Of a DNA stretch of 36,791 nucleotides, positions 33,652-36,791 are shown one piece after another. A program made the translations under genes and the position numbers. The number at the start of each line of letters is the position of its first letter. Position 1 is the first letter of the stretch. The notes beneath the pieces were generated by a model that was not told where the DNA came from, did not search any database, and worked only from the letters and a program-made list of their open reading frames with translations. Origin of the DNA: an uncultured Bacilli bacterium (GTDB lineage Bacteria; Bacillota_I; Bacilli_A; RF39; UBA660); NCBI GenBank assembly GCA_934141145.1, contig CAKPCA010000012.1, positions 1 through 36,791 of the forward strand. Direction: 5' to 3'.

Positions 33652-34656
33652 TTATTTTAAATCATCTGTAGGTTTTATTCTTAAATCTAATGATGAAAAT
33701 TTCTTATCTTTATACATATAGTATGCTGCTGACGCTATCATAGCTGCATTGTCTGTACAGTATTTTATTTTTGGTACAACTAATTCAACATTTTCTTTTT
33801 CACATAGTTCTTTTAATTTATCTCTAATTCCACTATTTGCAGATACACCACCTGCGACTAATAATTGTTTTACATTATACTCTTTTACTGCGCGCATTGT
33901 TTTTTTAGTTAATATTGATACAACAGCATCTTGAAAAGATGCGGATAAATCATACTTATTTATTTCATTACCTCTTTGTTTTTCATTATGTACTAGATTT
34001 ATTACAGCACTTTTAATACCACTGAAACTAAAATTATAACTGTCATCATCCATTGGTAATGGTAATTTATATGTACATTTACCAATTTTAGCATATTTAT
34101 CAATTATTGGTCCACCTGGATATGGTACATCTATTACTCTTGCGACTTTATCGTAAGCTTCACCTACAGAATCATCTAATGTACCACCTATTTTTTCAAA
34201 TGAATAGTCTTCCTTCATATAGATTATTTCTGTATGTCCACCACTTATAACGAGTGAAATAAGTGGAAACTTAAGCTTTGTTTCAAGTCTATTTGCATAT
34301 ATATGCCCAGCTATATGATGAACTGCTATTAATGGTTTATCATATATAAATGCTAGAGTTTTAGCAGCTTCTACACCAATTAATAATGCTCCTGCAAGTC
34401 CTGGACCATATGTTACTGCTATTGCATCCATATCATCTACACTCATTTTAGCACCAGTTAAACATTCTTCTATAACGATTGTAATATTTTCAACATGTGA
34501 TCTACTAGCTATTTCTGGTACAACACCACCAAACTTTTTATGTATATCAATTTGTGATAGTATTACAGTATTTATCTCTTCATTTCCATTCTTTACAATT
34601 GATACACTTGTTTCATCACAAGAAGATTCAATTGCAAGTATATATACATCTTTCAT
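33652..34656 (-). CDS. tsaD: tRNA N6-adenosine threonylcarbamoyltransferase TsaD
   Basis: Transfers threonylcarbamoyl to adenosine 37 of ANN-decoding tRNAs, with TsaB and TsaE. It has LAIESSCDETS (N-terminal signature), the metal-binding HHIAGH (H114, H118), ISGGHTE, GGVSANSG and YCTDNAAMIA (metal Asp). Normal length at 334 residues. AAGGTGATATA precedes the ATG, 4 bp after rimI. It belongs to a complete set of tsaE, tsaB and tsaD in one operon. Confidence 0.97.
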   Translation of the reverse strand: MKDVYILAIESSCDETSVSIVKNGNEEINTVILSQIDIHKKFGGVVPEIASRSHVENITIVIEECLTGAKMSVDDMDAIAVTYGPGLAGALLIGVEAAKTLAFIYDKPLIAVHHIAGHIYANRLETKLKFPLISLVISGGHTEIIYMKEDYSFEKIGGTLDDSVGEAYDKVARVIDVPYPGGPIIDKYAKIGKCTYKLPLPMDDDSYNFSFSGIKSAVINLVHNEKQRGNEINKYDLSASFQDAVVSILTKKTMRAVKEYNVKQLLVAGGVSANSGIRDKLKELCEKENVELVVPKIKYCTDNAAMIASAAYYMYKDKKFSSLDLRIKPTDDLK

Positions 34657-34660
34657 TATA

Positions 34661-35050
34661 TCACCTTACTTCTTTTAACATTAAAAATGCATCAGTACCA
34701 TTATAATATTCTTTTCTTAGTGCTACACTTTTAAATCCTAACTTTTCATATAATTTAATTGCAACACAATTATCTACACTAACTTCTAATGTTATATTAT
34801 TTATTTCATAATCATTTATTATTTCATTAATAAGTTTAGATGCAATACCCATATTTCTAAACTTTTCCACAGTATATACATCTATTATTTCACATCTATC
34901 ATAAATTATATCAAAAATAATAAAACCTGCATTTTCATTATCCACAGTATAACTATATTTTTTAGTAAACTCTGAAATTATTGGACTATAATTTTCCTTA
35001 TATTTACTATATAAATCACTTATATTATAATCTAACTCTTTATGGATCAT
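34661..35050 (-). CDS. rimI: GNAT acetyltransferase RimI-like
   Basis: A 129-residue GNAT-fold acetyltransferase, most likely RimI, the N-terminal acetylase of ribosomal protein S18, which is classically linked with tsaB and tsaD in gene order. Motif A is seen as EKFRNMGIASKLINEI (acetyl-CoA binding) and motif B as LYEKLGFKSVALRKEYY, typical of RimI. Start overlaps tsaB stop by four bases (ATGA). Confidence 0.9.
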   Translation of the reverse strand: MIHKELDYNISDLYSKYKENYSPIISEFTKKYSYTVDNENAGFIIFDIIYDRCEIIDVYTVEKFRNMGIASKLINEIINDYEINNITLEVSVDNCVAIKLYEKLGFKSVALRKEYYNGTDAFLMLKEVR

Positions 35051-35667
35051 AATTTTGACTCTACTTCTATCCTTTTTATATAATTAGGTTTTATAGTATG
35101 AACATTTTCTGGTTTTCTTTTTAATACATTATCAATTAAATTAATAATATCAATTTTTTTACTTTCTACATCATACTTTTCATACTCTTTATTAGATATA
35201 AATACAATTTTTCCTTTATAATTTTTTAATACTTTGTACAAATCTTCTAAGTTAGAATAAGCGTCATCAATCACCCTATTCTTATCTTTATCAAAAATAG
35301 AAAAATATAATTTATCATTTTTTTCTTCAATTATAGGTACATAATAATCATATCCATCTACAGAATATATAAATTCTTCTAAAGATGAAATAGGATAAAT
35401 ATCTATATTTAGAGAAAATGCAAGTACTTTTGCTACTGTAATTGCTATTCTTGTTCCAGTAAATGATCCTGGTCCTATACCAACAATTATCTTATTTAAA
35501 GATTTTTTATCAATATTAGACTCTTTAAACGCTTCATCTATTGTAGGAAGTAAGTAACTTGAATGATCCTTAATTGCAACTATATTTTTACTAAACATTA
35601 TTTTATCATCTTTTGTTAAATATACAATTAAATTTTCAGAACTAGTATCTAAAAAGAGACAAATCAT
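35047..35667 (-). CDS. tsaB: TsaB, t6A biosynthesis scaffold protein
   Basis: Pseudo-active partner of TsaD (206 residues, ASKHA fold) needed for threonylcarbamoyl transfer to tRNA. Visible: LFLDTSSENLIVYL, HSSYLLPTIDEAF, and IIVGIGPGSFTGTRIAITVA, the standard TsaB motif. It overlaps tsaE by four bases (ATGA) and rimI by four bases. The C-terminal half is divergent and Lys-rich, as often in low-GC species. Confidence 0.95.
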   Translation of the reverse strand: MICLFLDTSSENLIVYLTKDDKIMFSKNIVAIKDHSSYLLPTIDEAFKESNIDKKSLNKIIVGIGPGSFTGTRIAITVAKVLAFSLNIDIYPISSLEEFIYSVDGYDYYVPIIEEKNDKLYFSIFDKDKNRVIDDAYSNLEDLYKVLKNYKGKIVFISNKEYEKYDVESKKIDIINLIDNVLKRKPENVHTIKPNYIKRIEVESKL

Positions 35668-36116
35668 AAAACTGCCTCACATAACTCTTCATATTTTGAT
35701 CCATATGGAACAATTTTAATTATTCTCTTATTCTCATCTACTGCGGTAAATTTTATTTCTAATCTTTCTTCTGGAAGATAATCTTTTATCATATCTGCCC
35801 ATTCAATGATTACTACACCATCTCTACCAAAATAATCTGTTAAACCAGTTGTAGTTATATCAGATTCTAGTCTATATACATCCATATGATATAAAGGCAT
35901 ATCACCAGTATAATATTCTTTTATTATTGTATATGATGGAGAAGTTACTGTTTCTTCTATTTCCATTGCTGCGGCAAATCCTTTTGTAAATAAAGTTTTA
36001 CCACTTCCTAAATCTCCATTTAAACAAATTACCATACCTGAAAATTTTTCAGCTTCAAAGTTTTCTGCAAGTTCAATTGTATCTCTTTCTGATTTTGATG
36101 TTATTTTATATTCCAT
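35664..36116 (-). CDS. tsaE: TsaE, t6A biosynthesis ATPase
   Basis: P-loop ATPase (150 residues) that activates the TsaB-TsaD complex. It has NGDLGSGKTLFTKG (Walker A), SPSYTIIKEY, LYHMDVYRL and VVIIEWADMI. The start is ATG 36116, with GGGTGA well spaced. An ATG 27 bases upstream lies at the -10 and so cannot be in the transcript. First gene of a five-gene operon, with a clear -35/-10 promoter close upstream and the rRNA terminator beyond it. Confidence 0.95.
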   Translation of the reverse strand: MEYKITSKSERDTIELAENFEAEKFSGMVICLNGDLGSGKTLFTKGFAAAMEIEETVTSPSYTIIKEYYTGDMPLYHMDVYRLESDITTTGLTDYFGRDGVVIIEWADMIKDYLPEERLEIKFTAVDENKRIIKIVPYGSKYEELCEAVL

Positions 36117-36134
36117 ATCTATCACCCTGTTATT

Positions 36135-36163
36135 ATTATACAAACAATTATTATTAATTACAA
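36135..36163 (-). promoter_or_regulatory. promoter of the tsaE operon
   Basis: Minus strand TTGTAA (36158-36163), 17-bp spacer, TATAAT (36135-36140). The predicted transcript begins only about 12 bases before the tsaE start, just ahead of AGGGTGA. Confidence 0.7.
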
Positions 36164-36181
36164 CTTATTTTGTAAGAAAAT

Positions 36182-36206
36182 AAAAAAAATTGCGTCAAGC
36201 AATTTT
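36182..36206 (-). terminator. terminator after the distal 5S gene
   Basis: An 8-bp stem AAAATTGC/GCAATTTT (36186-36193 with 36199-36206) with loop TTGAC on the minus strand, followed by eight T. Confidence 0.88.
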
Positions 36207-36220
36207 AGAGCAAAAAAATA

Positions 36221-36324
36221 TTAGCGACGTCCTATTTTTGCATTATACTATCTTCGGCTCTGAAGTGCTTGACTTCTGTGTTCGGGATGGGAACAGGTAT
36301 TTCCACTTCGATATCATCACTAAT
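36221..36324 (-). rRNA. rrf: 5S ribosomal RNA, distal copy
   Basis: The minus strand holds the typical 5S core (GATGATATCGAAGTGGAAA, CCCATCCCGAACACAGAAG, CACTTCAGAGCCGA). The ends ATTAG...CTAAT pair as helix I. About 104 bases between the helix ends is a little short for a 5S; the true ends may lie one or two bases further out. It is identical to the copy 224 bp upstream. It lies downstream of that copy's terminator and has a promoter of its own at 36356-36384. Confidence 0.93.
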
Positions 36325-36355
36325 AAAAATCATTAAATAAATAATTTATGTATTA

Positions 36356-36384
36356 ATTATATATTATATGTTAATCAAATTCAA
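36356..36384 (-). promoter_or_regulatory. predicted promoter between the two 5S genes
   Basis: Minus strand TTGAAT (36379-36384), 17-bp spacer, TATAAT (36356-36361). The expected transcript start is about 25 bases before the distal 5S gene. The stretch is AT-rich, so chance matches are possible, but spacing and both boxes are good and a terminator precedes it. Confidence 0.55.
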
Positions 36385-36403
36385 GTCATTTTATCATAAA
36401 ATT

Positions 36404-36428
36404 AAAAAAAATTGCTTGATGCAATTTT
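36404..36428 (-). terminator. terminator after the proximal 5S gene
   Basis: The same 8-bp stem (36408-36415 with 36421-36428) as the terminator after the other 5S copy, but with loop ATCAA on the minus strand. It is followed by a T-run and ends the 23S-5S transcript. Confidence 0.87.
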
Positions 36429-36444
36429 AGAGCAAAAAAAAATA

Positions 36445-36548
36445 TTAGCGACGTCCTATTTTTGCATTATACTATCTTCGGCTCTGAAGTGCTTGACTTC
36501 TGTGTTCGGGATGGGAACAGGTATTTCCACTTCGATATCATCACTAAT
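36445..36548 (-). rRNA. rrf: 5S ribosomal RNA, proximal copy of the rrn operon
   Basis: Identical in sequence to the distal 5S copy. It follows the 23S 3' end after a spacer of about 55 bases with no tRNA gene; a short GAGAA/TTCTC dyad in the spacer may be a processing stem. It is the conventional end of the rrn operon. Confidence 0.95.
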
Positions 36549-36602
36549 AAAATAAATTAGAGAAATTATTCTCCGAAAACATGATAATGTGCAACAAATT
36601 AG

Positions 36603-36791
<189 letters not shown>

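Noticed and set aside
35664..35667. Mycoplasma-type code in which TGA is tryptophan.
   Set aside because: TGA ends tsaE, tsaB and the GT2 gene at 7443, with normal protein lengths; Trp is encoded by TGG.
36549..36602. tRNA gene in the 23S-5S spacer.
   Set aside because: The spacer is about 55 bases and has no cloverleaf or CCA end.

Overview
The window is a gene-dense, very AT-rich bacterial chromosome segment in which every supported gene lies on the minus strand. TGA is used as a stop (for example tsaE and tsaB, which end in ATGA overlaps), so the code is the standard bacterial one and not the Mycoplasma code. LTA synthase, LytR-CpsA-Psr, peptidoglycan hydrolase, NAD-dependent ligase, strong GGAGG-type ribosome sites and DUF1292 point to a low-GC Gram-positive (Bacillota) cell with a wall. 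An uncultured gut Bacilli or Erysipelotrichia/RF39-like lineage is my best guess, but this is inference from composition and gene content. No gene-free stretch exceeds 300 bp, apart from the rRNA end.

Layout in transcription order, from the right edge. The 3' end of a 23S rRNA gene is followed by two identical 5S genes, each with its own terminator, and a good promoter sits between them. Next come: tsaE-tsaB-rimI-tsaD (tRNA t6A synthesis) with a lone prepilin-like gene; an SsuABC-type ABC importer; pcrA-galU-ligA-glycosyltransferase; a two-gene operon with a DUF1292 protein; and an operon of an unknown membrane protein, a dual-sensor GGDEF protein and a YihY-type membrane protein.

The left half is devoted to the envelope. 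An ltaS-like gene, an unknown single-pass protein and an LCP ligase carrying EGF-like repeats form one operon. A second operon encodes a dockerin-bearing glucosaminidase and a membrane-anchored protein with a cohesin-like domain. An exopolysaccharide locus follows: Wzy-like polymerase, acetyltransferase, three glycosyltransferases, then galE, the split PssD/PssE transferase and another glycosyltransferase. A small coiled-coil membrane protein with a polysaccharide deacetylase, and then typA, close the window.

Together the genes supply sugar nucleotides (GalU, GalE), build polysaccharide and teichoic-type polymers (Wzy, glycosyltransferases, LtaS), attach them to the wall (LCP) and remodel peptidoglycan (glucosaminidase, deacetylase). 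The most unusual elements are the adjacent cohesin-like and dockerin proteins, the EGF-like tail on the LCP enzyme, the 5S duplication with an internal promoter, stop codons buried in terminator hairpins, and a recurring extended -10 (TGN) promoter type.
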